Assembly: GCA_036821905.1 (NCBI GenBank)
Contig: DAISIR010000002.1
Location: 246,785 to 310,784, forward strand
Direction of reading: 5' to 3'
DNA from: Brooklawnia sp937867175
GTDB taxonomy: Bacteria > Actinomycetota > Actinomycetes > Propionibacteriales > Propionibacteriaceae
DNA: 64,000 nt
Below are positions 9,485 to 19,400 of the stretch, piece after piece. Both the position numbers and the translations under genes were made by a program. Each line of letters begins with the position of its first letter. The stretch's first letter is position 1. The notes beneath the pieces are model-generated. The model made no database searches. It saw nothing but the letters and a program-made list of their open reading frames with translations, and had not been told where the DNA came from.

Positions 9485-10643
9485 GGATCCCGGCCCCGAG
9501 TACGACGATGTCGACGACGACTTGCTCGACCTGGCGGATTCGGACGAAGAGCCGATGCCGCCGTCGACCAAGCGCCGCGGCTCGTGGCTGAAGAACCTGC
9601 TGGCGGTTGCCATCTCGCTGGGGGTGCTGATCGGTGGCGGATATTTCGTCGTGACCAAGGTGACCGATGGATACCTGAACTTCACCACCGTTCGCGACTA
9701 CCCCGGCCCCGGCGAAGAAGAAGTGCTCGTCGCCATCCCCGAGGGAGCGACCCTCACCGACATCGGCGAGGTGCTGGTGGACCACGATGTCGTGCAGTCC
9801 AGCAAGGCGTTCGTCAACGCCGCCCGGGACAATCCGCAGTCGTCCAGCATCCAGCCGGGCACCTATCGGTTGCTAACCAAGATGACGGCGGCCGACGCGG
9901 TGGCGGCGCTGCTGAACCTCGACAACCTGGTGCGCAACCAGGTCACCGTCCCCGAGGGGTGGCGCAACACCCAGGTGGTGCAGCGGCTGTCCGAGACCAC
10001 CGGGATACCGTCCGCTGATTTCGAGGCCGAACTGGCCAACCCGGTCAACCTCGGTCTGCCAGCGTGGGCCGAGGGACGCACCGAGGGCTTCCTCTTCCCC
10101 GAAACCTACGCCTTCGGCGCCGACCCCACGGCCGCCGAGCTGCTGTCCCAGATGACCGGCCAGTTCGTCCGGGTGACCAACGAGATGGGTTTCGTGGCCA
10201 AGGCCGAGGCGTTGGGCGTCTCACCATTCGATGCCGTTACGGTGGCCAGCATCATCGAGAAGGAAACCCGCGATCCCGTTTATGGGCCCGATATCGCCCA
10301 GGTGCTCTACAACCGGCTGCGAGCCGGGATGGCGCTGCAGCTTGACTCGACCGTCATCTACGCAGTCAATTCCCCGGGCACCATCACCACCACCGACGAG
10401 GAGCGGGCCAATCCATCGCCCTACAACACCTACGTGCACCAAGGACTTCCTCCGGGAGCGATTTCCAACCCCGGAAAGAACTCGCTGAACTCGGCGGTCA
10501 ACCCGACCAGCGGCTCATACCTCTACTTCGTTGCGGTCAACCCGACCACCGGGGAGACGAAATTCGCGTCCACCTGGGAGGAGCACGAGGTGAACGTCGC
10601 ACAGTTCCAGCAGTGGTGCCGCGACAACCCCGGCCACTGCTGA
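9465..10643 (+). CDS. mltG: Endolytic murein transglycosylase
   Basis: MltG cleaves nascent peptidoglycan glycan strands at the outer face of the membrane and so sets chain length. The 392-residue protein has a short acidic cytoplasmic tail (rich in D and E, residues 1-30), one membrane segment near residues 43-62 (LLAVAISLGVLIGGGYFVV), then a LysM-like part and the YceG domain. The catalytic glutamate is E265 in VASIIEKET. Start ATG 9465 is preceded by GGAAAG at a good distance. It overlaps ruvX and is followed by aroC. Confidence 0.92.
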   Translation: MSRFLDEDPGPEYDDVDDDLLDLADSDEEPMPPSTKRRGSWLKNLLAVAISLGVLIGGGYFVVTKVTDGYLNFTTVRDYPGPGEEEVLVAIPEGATLTDIGEVLVDHDVVQSSKAFVNAARDNPQSSSIQPGTYRLLTKMTAADAVAALLNLDNLVRNQVTVPEGWRNTQVVQRLSETTGIPSADFEAELANPVNLGLPAWAEGRTEGFLFPETYAFGADPTAAELLSQMTGQFVRVTNEMGFVAKAEALGVSPFDAVTVASIIEKETRDPVYGPDIAQVLYNRLRAGMALQLDSTVIYAVNSPGTITTTDEERANPSPYNTYVHQGLPPGAISNPGKNSLNSAVNPTSGSYLYFVAVNPTTGETKFASTWEEHEVNVAQFQQWCRDNPGHC

Positions 10644-10652
10644 CAGATCTGG

Positions 10653-10658
10653 GATAGT
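10653..10658 (+). promoter_or_regulatory. Candidate leaderless -10 (GATAGT) of aroC
   Basis: GATAGT ends 7 bases before ATG 10666. The first base is not consensus, but the key A at position 2 and T at position 6 are kept. A short GGAG also lies in the gap, so both initiation modes remain possible. Confidence 0.3.
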
Positions 10659-10665
10659 GGAGCCC

Positions 10666-11862
10666 ATGCTGCGTTACCTCACTGCCGGTGAATCACACGG
10701 ACGAGCGCTGGTCGCGACCATCGAGGGTGTTCCCGCCCACGTAGCCGTCACCACCGGCGACATCTCGCAGGCTCTGGCGCGTCGCAGGCTCGGAGCAGGA
10801 CGCGGCGCCCGGATGAAGTTCGAGGCCGACGAGGTGACCCTGTTGACCGGTGTCCGGCATGGGCGGACGCTGGGGTCGCCGATCGCCATCATGATCGGCA
10901 ACACCGAGTGGCCGAAGTGGCATCAGGTGATGGCCCCCGATCCGGTGGACGCCGACGAACTGGCGGGCCTGGCGCGCAACGAGCCACTCACCCGTCCGCG
11001 ACCCGGCCATGCAGACCTCGCCGGCATGCAGAAGTACGATTTCGCCGAGTCGCGGCCGGTGCTGGAGCGGGCCAGCGCCCGGGAGACCGCAGCGCGGGTC
11101 GCCTTGGGGCGGGTCGCCCAGAACTTCCTCGCCCAGGCGTACGGCATCACCGTGCTCAGCCACGTGGTCGAGATCGGCGGGGTGGGAGCACGGCTGGAGC
11201 GGTTCCCGACGATGGCCGACCTGCCCCAGATCGACGCCGACCCGGTGCGCTGCCTCGACCCGGCGGCCAGTCTCGCCATGCAGAACGAGATCGAAGCCTG
11301 CCACCGCGACGGCGACACCTTGGGTGGAGTCGTCGAGGTGGTCGCCTGGGGTTGCCCGCCCGGGCTGGGCACCCACGTCCAGCACGATCGCCGGCTGGAC
11401 GCCCGGCTGGCGGCGGCGATGATGGGCATCCAGGCCATCAAGGGGGTCGAGATCGGCGACGGCTTCGAGTCGGCACGAGTCCGGGGCAGCCAGGCCCATG
11501 ACGAGATCGTGCCCGGCCAAGGTGGCATCGAACGGACGACCCAACACTCCGGCGGGACGGAAGGCGGCATGTCGACCGGCGAGGTGCTGCGCGTCCGGGC
11601 TGCCATGAAGCCGATCGCCACCGTTCCCAGGGCGTTGCGCACCATCGATACCGCCACCGGGCACCCTGCCCAGGCGCACCACCAACGATCGGACGTCTGC
11701 GCGGTCCCGGCAGCCGGCGTGGTCGCTGAGGCCATGGTCGCCCTGGTGCTGGCTGAGTCTGCCCTGGAGAAGTTCGGCGGTGACTCGCTCGGTGAAACCC
11801 GCCGCAACTACCACGGCTACCTCCGCCAGATCGCCGAACGTGGCCTGTCGATCCATGGCTGA
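10666..11862 (+). CDS. aroC: Chorismate synthase
   Basis: Converts 5-enolpyruvylshikimate-3-phosphate to chorismate, the last step of the shikimate pathway, using reduced FMN. It has 398 residues. The family signatures are visible: TAGESHGRAL at the N-terminus, RPGHADLAGMQKYDF near residue 113, and EIEACHRDGDTLGGVVEV in the middle. ATG 10666 gives the canonical MLRYLTAGESHG start; GTG 10657 is an unneeded extension. The stop overlaps the aroK start by 8 bases, so aroC-aroK-aroB form one transcription unit. Confidence 0.97.
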   Translation: MLRYLTAGESHGRALVATIEGVPAHVAVTTGDISQALARRRLGAGRGARMKFEADEVTLLTGVRHGRTLGSPIAIMIGNTEWPKWHQVMAPDPVDADELAGLARNEPLTRPRPGHADLAGMQKYDFAESRPVLERASARETAARVALGRVAQNFLAQAYGITVLSHVVEIGGVGARLERFPTMADLPQIDADPVRCLDPAASLAMQNEIEACHRDGDTLGGVVEVVAWGCPPGLGTHVQHDRRLDARLAAAMMGIQAIKGVEIGDGFESARVRGSQAHDEIVPGQGGIERTTQHSGGTEGGMSTGEVLRVRAAMKPIATVPRALRTIDTATGHPAQAHHQRSDVCAVPAAGVVAEAMVALVLAESALEKFGGDSLGETRRNYHGYLRQIAERGLSIHG

Positions 11863-12367
11863 GACAATCGTGCTGATCGGGCCTCCGGCCGTCGGGAAGT
11901 CGACCGTCGGTGCCAACCTGGCCCGCCGACTCGGCGTCCCGTTCATCGATGTGGATCAGCTGATCGAAGACCGCGAGCAGCGGGCCATCTCAGAGATCTT
12001 CGCCACTGACGGCGAGTCCCTATTTCGGGCAATGGAACTGGACGCCACACTCGCGGCGCTGGAAGGCGGTGGCGTCATCGCGCTGGGCGGCGGAGCGGTC
12101 ACCAACGCGACGTTGCGCGCCGCACTGCGGGGTCACCGAGTGATCTGGCTGCGCGCGTCGGTGCGGGAGGCAGTCCAACGGGTCGGGGCGACGACCACTC
12201 GTCCGTTGTTGGTCGGGGATGTGGCAGATCGCTGGACCAGACTGGCCCAGGAACGCGAGCCGCTCTATGCCGAGGTCGCCACAATGGTCGTCGACACCGA
12301 CCACCGGACGCCCGCCCAGGTCGCGCGCAGCGTCCTCGACCGGCTGAGCCTTCAGGAAGTGAAATGA
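11855..12367 (+). CDS. aroK: Shikimate kinase
   Basis: Phosphorylates shikimate at the 3-hydroxyl using ATP. The 170-residue size is typical. The P-loop GPPAVGKST lies at residues 9-17, the shikimate-binding Asp is in PFIDVDQLIE, a FR segment follows (LFRAME), and the GGGAV loop is present. The adenine/lid region has RPLLVGD. The start ATG 11855 lies inside the end of aroC, and the stop overlaps aroB (ATGA), so translation is coupled across all three aro genes. Confidence 0.96.
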   Translation: MAETIVLIGPPAVGKSTVGANLARRLGVPFIDVDQLIEDREQRAISEIFATDGESLFRAMELDATLAALEGGGVIALGGGAVTNATLRAALRGHRVIWLRASVREAVQRVGATTTRPLLVGDVADRWTRLAQEREPLYAEVATMVVDTDHRTPAQVARSVLDRLSLQEVK

Positions 12368-13452
12368 GTACCGTCCGCGTGAACGCCGAACGCCCCTACT
12401 CGGTCGAGATCGACTACGGGTCGCTCAGCAGACTGCCCGGCCTGGTCGGTCAGGCCACCAGGGTCGCAGTGATCTACGGCGAACCCTTGACCGAGGCCGC
12501 CCTGGCGGTTTCCCAGCTGGTCGGCTCCGAGAAGGTCGCGGTGCTCAGCATCGGGGTGCCTGCCGGCGAGGCCGCGAAGACGCCCGAGGTACTGGTCGAG
12601 TGCTGGCGGGCGTTGGCCGAAGCAGGTTTCACTCGCGCCGACCTGATCATCGGTGTCGGTGGGGGAGCGACCACCGATCTGGCCGGTTTCGTGGCAGCCA
12701 GCTGGCTGCGCGGCGTGCCGTACCTCAGCATCCCCACCACCGTGCTGGCAATGGTGGACGCCGCGGTGGGCGGCAAGACCGGTATCGACCTGCCTGAGGG
12801 CAAGAACCTCGTAGGCGCCTTTCACGAGCCGAGGGCGGTACTGGCCGATCTTGACCTGCTGCGCACCCTGCCGGACCGCGAAGTGAGTTCCGGGTTGGCA
12901 GAGGTGGTCAAGGCCGGGTTCGTTCGGGACGGCCGCATCCTGGAGTTGATCCGGGAGAACCCTGCGGACGCTCGCGATGTCGGCAGCGCCCGGCACGCCG
13001 AACTCATCCGCAGGGCGGTGCAGTTCAAGGCGGATGTGGTCGCCGCCGACCTGCGCGAGGCCACCTCGGTGGGGACGCGGATCGGCCGCGAACTGCTGAA
13101 CTACGGCCATACTTTGGGGCACGCCATCGAGGCCTGGGAGGACTATCAGCTGCGTCACGGTGAGTCGGTTTCGCTCGGCATGGTCTTCGCTGCCCACCTG
13201 TCGCGCCGCCTGCTGGGGCTCCCGGACGCCGCGGTAGCCGACACCCGCGACCACCTCGAGATGCTCGGCCTACCGACCAGTTACTCGCGTGCTCCCTGGG
13301 ACGAGTTGCGTACCTTGATGGCCCGGGACAAGAAGACCCGCGGCAGTGCGCTGCGGTTCGTCGGGCTGCGGCGATTCGGCGAGCCGATGATGATCGTGGC
13401 CCCCAGCGAGCGGGTCCTCGCCGAGTGCTACGCCGAACTTGGGGAGGCATGA
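12364..13452 (+). CDS. aroB: 3-dehydroquinate synthase
   Basis: Converts DAHP to 3-dehydroquinate, the second step of the shikimate pathway, using NAD+ and a divalent metal. It has 362 residues. Visible are the NAD-binding GVGGGATTDLAGFVAAS segment, the IPTTVLAMVDAAVGGKTG motif, and the metal ligands in GLAEVVKAGF and NYGHTLGHAIE. The start overlaps the aroK stop. GGGGAGG near its 3' end serves as the ribosome binding site for the next gene. Confidence 0.97.
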   Translation: MSTVRVNAERPYSVEIDYGSLSRLPGLVGQATRVAVIYGEPLTEAALAVSQLVGSEKVAVLSIGVPAGEAAKTPEVLVECWRALAEAGFTRADLIIGVGGGATTDLAGFVAASWLRGVPYLSIPTTVLAMVDAAVGGKTGIDLPEGKNLVGAFHEPRAVLADLDLLRTLPDREVSSGLAEVVKAGFVRDGRILELIRENPADARDVGSARHAELIRRAVQFKADVVAADLREATSVGTRIGRELLNYGHTLGHAIEAWEDYQLRHGESVSLGMVFAAHLSRRLLGLPDAAVADTRDHLEMLGLPTSYSRAPWDELRTLMARDKKTRGSALRFVGLRRFGEPMMIVAPSERVLAECYAELGEA

Positions 13453-13453
13453 G

Positions 13454-14167
13454 TTGTACGTAGCTGAGCAGTTCGCGATAACCACCACCGATGCGCTGGC
13501 CGAGGTGGCTGCTCGGGGGGTCGGAGACCTGATCACCCACGGGGAGCGCGGCATCGACGTCACCTACCTGCCGTTCGTGCTGCTGCCCGACGACGGCGGT
13601 CCGCGTCGCCTGACCACCCATGTCGCCCGCACCAACCAGCAGTGGCAGGACGAGGGTGCGGCCACCTGGGTCGTCCACGGCCCGGACGCCTACATCAGCC
13701 CCGGTGTGGTGCCCGCCCAGCCGCAACCCCAGCGGATGCCGACGGTGCCGACCTGGAACTACTTGGTGGTGCACCTGCGCGGACGCCTGATCGCCCATCA
13801 TGACGACGAGTGGAAGCTGCGTTCCCTGCGTGACCTGACCGCGCGTCATGAACCGGGCTGGCGGCTGGAAAACGGGCCGCTTGCCGCAATCGAGCGGATG
13901 CTGCCGGCCATCGTGGGCATCGAGTTCGTGGTCGACGCGGTGATCGGCAAGGCGAAGATGAGCCAGAACCGTTCGTCCGCCGATCTGCTCAGCATGGCCG
14001 CAACGTTGGCCGATGCCGGCCACAGTCCCGGAACCGGCGAGGTGATGCGCCGCCTCGCGCTGCCCTACATCCAGGCACGCGAGGAACGGGTCGCTCAAGC
14101 TCGCGAGTTGCAGGTCCGTCGAAAGGGATCGCCCAATTCCGCTAAGATAGACCACCGCGCGGATTGA
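13454..14167 (+). CDS. FMN-binding negative transcriptional regulator (PaiB family)
   Basis: A 237-residue member of the PaiB/FMN-binding split-barrel family. The segment VPTWNYLVVHLRGRLIAHHD and the later IVGIEFVVDAVIGKAKMSQN are family hallmarks. Family members bind flavin, and some act as negative regulators; the role here is unknown. I chose TTG 13454 because GGGGAGG at 13441-13447 is a strong Shine-Dalgarno and the product then begins with the typical LYVAEQFA. It sits between aroB and efp, where other Actinobacteria often have a dehydroquinase or an Xaa-Pro peptidase gene. Confidence 0.8.
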   Translation: MYVAEQFAITTTDALAEVAARGVGDLITHGERGIDVTYLPFVLLPDDGGPRRLTTHVARTNQQWQDEGAATWVVHGPDAYISPGVVPAQPQPQRMPTVPTWNYLVVHLRGRLIAHHDDEWKLRSLRDLTARHEPGWRLENGPLAAIERMLPAIVGIEFVVDAVIGKAKMSQNRSSADLLSMAATLADAGHSPGTGEVMRRLALPYIQAREERVAQARELQVRRKGSPNSAKIDHRAD

Positions 14168-14196
14168 CCGCCTCGTCCGGATCCTGAAAGGCAAGC

Positions 14197-14760
14197 GTGG
14201 CTACCACCAACGACATCAAGAACGGCACGGTTCTCGACCTTGACGGTCAGCTCTGGCAGGTGCTGTGGTTCCAGCACCACAAGCCGGGCAAGGGCAACAC
14301 CGTGGTCCGCACCAAGATCCGCAACGTGGTCAACGGGAAGACCGTCGACCGCACCTTCCCGGCCGACACCAAGATCGACATGGCCCAGGTCGACCGCTCC
14401 GACATGCAGTACCTCTACGAGGACGCGACCGGTTTCGTGGTCATGGATGTCACCACCTACGATCAGCTCACCATTCCGGCCGAGACCTTCGGCGACGCCA
14501 AGGATTACCTGCTGGAGGGTATGACCATCACGGTGGCCACCCACGAGGGCGTGCCGCTGTACATCGACCTGCCGGCCAGCGTAGAACTGGAGATCACCTA
14601 CACCGAGCCCGGCTTGCAGGGCGATCGTTCCACCGGCGGCACCAAGCCCGCAACGTTGGAGACCGGCAAACAGATTCAGGTGCCCCTGTTCATCACGAAC
14701 GGCGAGCGGGTCAAGGTCTCCACCCAGACCGGCGAGTACCTCGGCCGCGTCACCAGTTGA
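14197..14760 (+). CDS. efp: Elongation factor P
   Basis: EF-P binds stalled ribosomes between the P and E sites and promotes peptide-bond formation at polyproline stretches. It has 187 residues in three beta-barrel domains. The loop that reaches the peptidyl-transferase centre reads HHKPGKGN with lysine at residue 32, the usual site of modification; no modification enzyme is encoded nearby. The family end signature ERVKVSTQTGEYLGRV is present. The start is GTG 14197, preceded by GAAAGG. The stop overlaps the possible nusB start. Confidence 0.97.
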   Translation: MATTNDIKNGTVLDLDGQLWQVLWFQHHKPGKGNTVVRTKIRNVVNGKTVDRTFPADTKIDMAQVDRSDMQYLYEDATGFVVMDVTTYDQLTIPAETFGDAKDYLLEGMTITVATHEGVPLYIDLPASVELEITYTEPGLQGDRSTGGTKPATLETGKQIQVPLFITNGERVKVSTQTGEYLGRVTS

Positions 14761-15299
14761 TGGCCCATCCCGCCGATGAGCGGTCGCTCCCGCTGGCCGC
14801 CGGCGAGCATCCGCCCGTGCCCGGGGCGACCAAGGTCTCGTCCACCGACATGGCCGAACGCCACCATTCCGCCCGCACCAAGGCCCGCAAGGCTGCACTC
14901 GATGTGCTCTTCGAGGCCGACCTGTTGGGGCGTGATCCGTTCGAGTCGCTGGCCATCCGGCTGGACGACCCCGAGCAGGTGGTCCGCGAGTTCACCCGCG
15001 AATTGGTGCTTGGGGTCCGCGACAATGCCGAGCAGATCGACAAGCGGATCGGGGCAGCCGCGCCGAGACAGTGGCCGATCGAGCGCATGCCGCGGATCGA
15101 CCGCAACCTTGCCCGAATCGCCATCTACGAGCTCGACCACACAGAAGTCGAGGCCAGTGCAGCGATCAGTGAGGCACTCGAACTGGCCGACGAACTGTCC
15201 ACCGATGAGTCGGTGGCCTTCCTGAACGGTCTGCTGGGGAGGGCTGCCCAATCCCGTCTCACCCAATCCCGCCCGGAAAGGACGACCGATGAGCAGTGA
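14760..15299 (+). CDS. nusB: Transcription antitermination protein NusB
   Basis: NusB binds boxA RNA together with NusE (S10) and supports rRNA transcription antitermination. The conserved domain starts at SARTKARKAALDVLFEADLL and ends at VAFLNGLLGRAA. Two starts are possible. ATG 14760 overlaps the efp stop (TGATG) and suggests coupling; it adds about 30 low-complexity residues. ATG 14850 (MAERHHSARTKARK) gives 149 residues, closer to the family length. Neither has a Shine-Dalgarno. The gene runs directly into carA with an 11-base overlap. Confidence 0.92.
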   Translation: MAHPADERSLPLAAGEHPPVPGATKVSSTDMAERHHSARTKARKAALDVLFEADLLGRDPFESLAIRLDDPEQVVREFTRELVLGVRDNAEQIDKRIGAAAPRQWPIERMPRIDRNLARIAIYELDHTEVEASAAISEALELADELSTDESVAFLNGLLGRAAQSRLTQSRPERTTDEQ

Positions 15300-16437
15300 G
15301 CCGACCGACGACCCTACTGCGGCGATTCTGGTCCTGGAGGACGGCCGCGTCTTCCGCGGTCGACCCTTCGGGGCGATCGGCGAGACGTTCGGCGAGGGGG
15401 TCTTCTCGACCGGCATGTCGGGCTACCAGGAGACGCTGACCGACCCCAGCTACTACGGGCAGGTGGTCGTCGCCACCGCGCCCCATATCGGCAACACCGG
15501 TTGGAACGACGAGGACGACGAGTCGAGCCGCATCTGGGCCGCCGGGTACGTCGTGCGTGACCCGGCGCGACGTCCCAGCAACTGGCGGGCCACCCGAACC
15601 CTAGACGACGAACTGGTCGCGCAAGCCATTGTGGGCATCAGTCATATCGACACCCGCGCGCTGACGCGGCACCTGCGCGACCGGGGGGCCATGCGGGTGG
15701 GTATCAGCTCGGTCAGCACCGATGTGGACGCGCTGCTCACCCGGGTGCGTCTCCACCCCAAGATGGAGGGTGCCGATCTGGTGGCGCACGTCACCTGCCA
15801 GGCGCCCTACGTGGTGCCCGCTCGCGGCCCGCGGCGTGCCACGGTGGCCGCGATCGACTTGGGCATCAAGGCGAACACGCCACGGGAACTGGCCGAGCGC
15901 GGTGTCGAGGTGCACGTGCTGCCGGCGTCCAGCACCGCCGACGATGTCTTCGCCATCGACCCCGACGGGGTCTTTTTCAGCAACGGCCCGGGTGACCCCG
16001 CGACGGCCGACCATGCGGTTGAACTGGCCGTTGCCGCGCTCACCGCCAACCTGCCCGTCTTCGGCATCTGTTTCGGCCATCAGGTGATCGGACGGGCGCT
16101 AGGCTTGCCGACCTACAAGCTGAAATACGGCCACCGCGGCATCAACCAGCCGGTGCTCGATCGGCGATCCAACCGCATCGACATCACCTCGCACAACCAC
16201 GGTTTCGCCATCGATGCCCCGATCAATCGGCGCACGCCCACGAAGTTCGGCACCGTCGAGGTCAGCCATGTCTGCCTCAACGACGATGTGGTCGAGGGTC
16301 TCGAGCTCAGCCGGGACGGCAGGGTGGTGGCCTTCACCGTGCAATACCACCCTGAAGCGGCCGCCGGGCCACACGACGCGGAGTACCTGTTCGACCGCTT
16401 CACCGCAATGCTGACCACCACCGAGGGGGCCCGCTGA
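15289..16437 (+). CDS. carA: Carbamoyl-phosphate synthase small (glutaminase) subunit
   Basis: Hydrolyses glutamine and channels ammonia to CarB for carbamoyl phosphate, which feeds pyrimidine and arginine synthesis. It has 382 residues. The N-terminal half has the family GYQETLTDPSYYGQ segment; the C-terminal class I amidotransferase has nucleophile C261 in GICFGHQVIG and the His/Glu pair in QYHPEA. Start ATG 15289 has GGAAAGG upstream. It overlaps nusB and carB (TGATG), so no separate promoter or attenuator fits in front of it. Confidence 0.97.
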   Translation: MSSEPTDDPTAAILVLEDGRVFRGRPFGAIGETFGEGVFSTGMSGYQETLTDPSYYGQVVVATAPHIGNTGWNDEDDESSRIWAAGYVVRDPARRPSNWRATRTLDDELVAQAIVGISHIDTRALTRHLRDRGAMRVGISSVSTDVDALLTRVRLHPKMEGADLVAHVTCQAPYVVPARGPRRATVAAIDLGIKANTPRELAERGVEVHVLPASSTADDVFAIDPDGVFFSNGPGDPATADHAVELAVAALTANLPVFGICFGHQVIGRALGLPTYKLKYGHRGINQPVLDRRSNRIDITSHNHGFAIDAPINRRTPTKFGTVEVSHVCLNDDVVEGLELSRDGRVVAFTVQYHPEAAAGPHDAEYLFDRFTAMLTTTEGAR

Positions 16438-19400
16438 TGCCACGGCGCACCGACATCGAATCGATCATGGTCATCGGTTCAGGCCCGATCGTGATCGGGC
16501 AGGCGGCCGAGTTCGACTACTCCGGTACGCAGGCCTGTCGGGTCTTGCGCGCCGAGGGCTTTCGGGTGATCCTGGTCAACTCCAACCCGGCCAGCATCAT
16601 GACCGACCCGGAGTTCGCCGACGCCACCTATCTGGAGCCGATCACTCCGGCGTTCGTCGAGCGCATCATCGCGAAGGAACGCCCGGACGCCTTGCTGGCC
16701 ACCCTGGGGGGCCAGACCGCGCTGAATACCGCGGTCACCCTGCATGACAACGGGGTGCTGGAACGCCACGGCGTTGAGCTGATCGGTGCCTCCGTCGATG
16801 CGATCAAGCGCGGTGAGAACCGACAGCAGTTCAAACAGGTGGTCGAGGACCTGCCGGAGTTCCCGGGCGGTCGCGCCGAGTGCGCCCGCAGCTACATCTG
16901 CCACACGTTGGAGGACATCCGGGCGGCCGGCGAAGAGCTCGGGCTGCCCGTGGTACTGCGTCCGAGCTACACCATGGGTGGTGTGGGCTCCGGCTTCGCC
17001 AACGATGCCGCCGAACTGGAGCGGCTCGGTCGCATCGGGCTGGAGGCCAGTCCCGTCAGTGAGGTGCTGATCGAGGAATCGATCCTGGGCTGGAAGGAGT
17101 TCGAACTCGAGGTCATGCGGGACCGTTCCGACAATGTCGTGGTGGTCTGCTCGATCGAGAATTTCGACCCGATGGGTGTGCACACCGGCGACTCGATCAC
17201 GGTGGCCCCGGCGATGACCCTGACCGACCGGGAATACCAGCACATGCGTGACGTCGGTATCGCCATCATCCGTGCCGTCGGGGTCGACACCGGGGGCTGC
17301 AACATCCAGTTCGCGATTCAGCCCCAGACCGGACGCATGATCGTGATCGAGATGAATCCGCGGGTCTCGCGTTCCTCTGCGCTGGCGTCCAAGGCCACCG
17401 GTTTCCCGATCGCCAAGATCGCCGCGAAGGTGGCGGTCGGCTACACGTTGGACGAGATCAAGAACGACATCACGCGGCAGACCCCGGCGTCCTTCGAACC
17501 GACCCTCGATTATGTGGTGGTCAAGGTGCCGCGGTTCGCGTTCGAGAAGTTCCCGAACGCGGACGCCCAACTCACCACGCACATGAAGTCGGTGGGTGAG
17601 GCGATGTCGATCGGACGCAACTTCACCGAGGCGCTCGGCAAGGCCTTGCGCTCGATGGAGGATCCGGACGCCCCGTTCAGCTTCGCCGGCCAACCCGCAG
17701 ATGTGGACGAACTGCTGAGGCAGATCCGCAAGCCCCGCGACGGGCGGATCCAGTCGATGATGCAGGCGCTGCGTGCCGGAGCCACCGTCGAGCAGGTCAG
17801 CGCCGCCAGCAAGGTGGACGAGTGGTTCGTCGACCAGATGCTGCTGATCAAGCAAGTCGCCGACCGGCTACGGGCGGCCCCCGGGATGACCGCCGAACTG
17901 TTGCGCGAGGCCAAGCGGCACGGGCTGTCCGACGTCCAGATCGCCGACATCCGCAATACCAGCCCCGAACTGATCCGGCAGCTGCGCTGGAGCCTGGGCG
18001 TGCGTCCGGTCTTCAAGACCGTCGACACCTGCGCGGCCGAGTTTGCTGCGCAGACGCCCTACCTGTACTCGAGCTATGACGAGGAGACCGAGCTTCAGCC
18101 CCGAACTCGGCCTGCGGTGCTGATCCTGGGCAGCGGCCCGAACCGAATCGGGCAGGGCATCGAGTTCGACTACTCCTGCGTGCATGCCGCCATGGCTTTG
18201 TCGGATCACGGTTACGACTCGATCATGGTCAATTGCAATCCCGAAACCGTCTCCACCGATTACGACACCTCAGACCGGCTCTACTTCGAGCCGTTGACCT
18301 TGGAGGACGTGCTGGAGGTCTACCAGGCCGAACTGCAGATGGGACCGGTGGCCGGGGTGATCGTCCAACTGGGCGGCCAGACCCCGCTCAAACTGGCGCG
18401 TGCGCTGGAGGCCGCCGGGGTGCGGATCGTCGGCACGAGCCCCGCTGCGATCGACCTGGCTGAGGAACGAGGCGCCTTCGGGCGGGTGCTGGCGCGCGCG
18501 AAGCTGCCCTCACCGAAGCACGGCATGGCCGAGAGCTACGAGCAAGCCCGTGGAATCGCCGAGGAGATCGGGTATCCGGTGCTGGTCCGGCCCAGCTACG
18601 TGCTGGGCGGGCGCGGCATGGAGATCGTCTACAACGACGAAGCATTGCGCACCTACATCGAGAACTCGACGTTGATCAGCCCGGACACCCCGGTCCTGGT
18701 CGATCGGTTCCTGGACGACGCGATCGAGATCGACGTGGACGCACTCTACGACGGCCATGAGCTCTACCTGGGCGGGGTGATGGAGCACATCGAGGAAGCC
18801 GGAATCCACTCCGGCGACTCGGCCTGCTCGCTGCCACCATCCACGCTGGGCAAGGCGGTCCTCGACCAAATCCGGGTCTCCACCGAGGCGATCGCCAAGG
18901 GGATCGGGGTGCAGGGCTTGATCAACATCCAGTACGCACTGGCCGGCGACACCCTCTACGTCCTCGAGGCCAACCCGCGGGCGTCCCGAACGGTGCCGTT
19001 CGTCAGCAAGGCCACCGACACCCAGCTGGCGAAGGCGGCGACCCTGATCATGCTCGGCGCCACCATCTGCGAGCTGCGGGCGGACGGCATGCTGCGCAGG
19101 CACGGCGACGGTGCGGCAATCTGGCACGGCATGCCGATCGCCATCAAGGAGGCGGTCATGCCGTTCAGCCGCTTCCACACCATGGAGGGTTCGGTGATGG
19201 ACTCGCTGCTGGGCCCCGAGATGCGCTCCACCGGAGAGGTGATGGGACTGTCTCCGACCTTCGGAATGTCGTACGCGAAGTCACAGGTTGCCGCCCACGG
19301 CAGCCTTCCCACGTCGGGAACGGTCTTCGTCTCGGTCGCCAATCGCGACAAGCGCAATGTGATCTTTCCCATCAAGCGGCTGGCGGACCTCGGCTTCACG

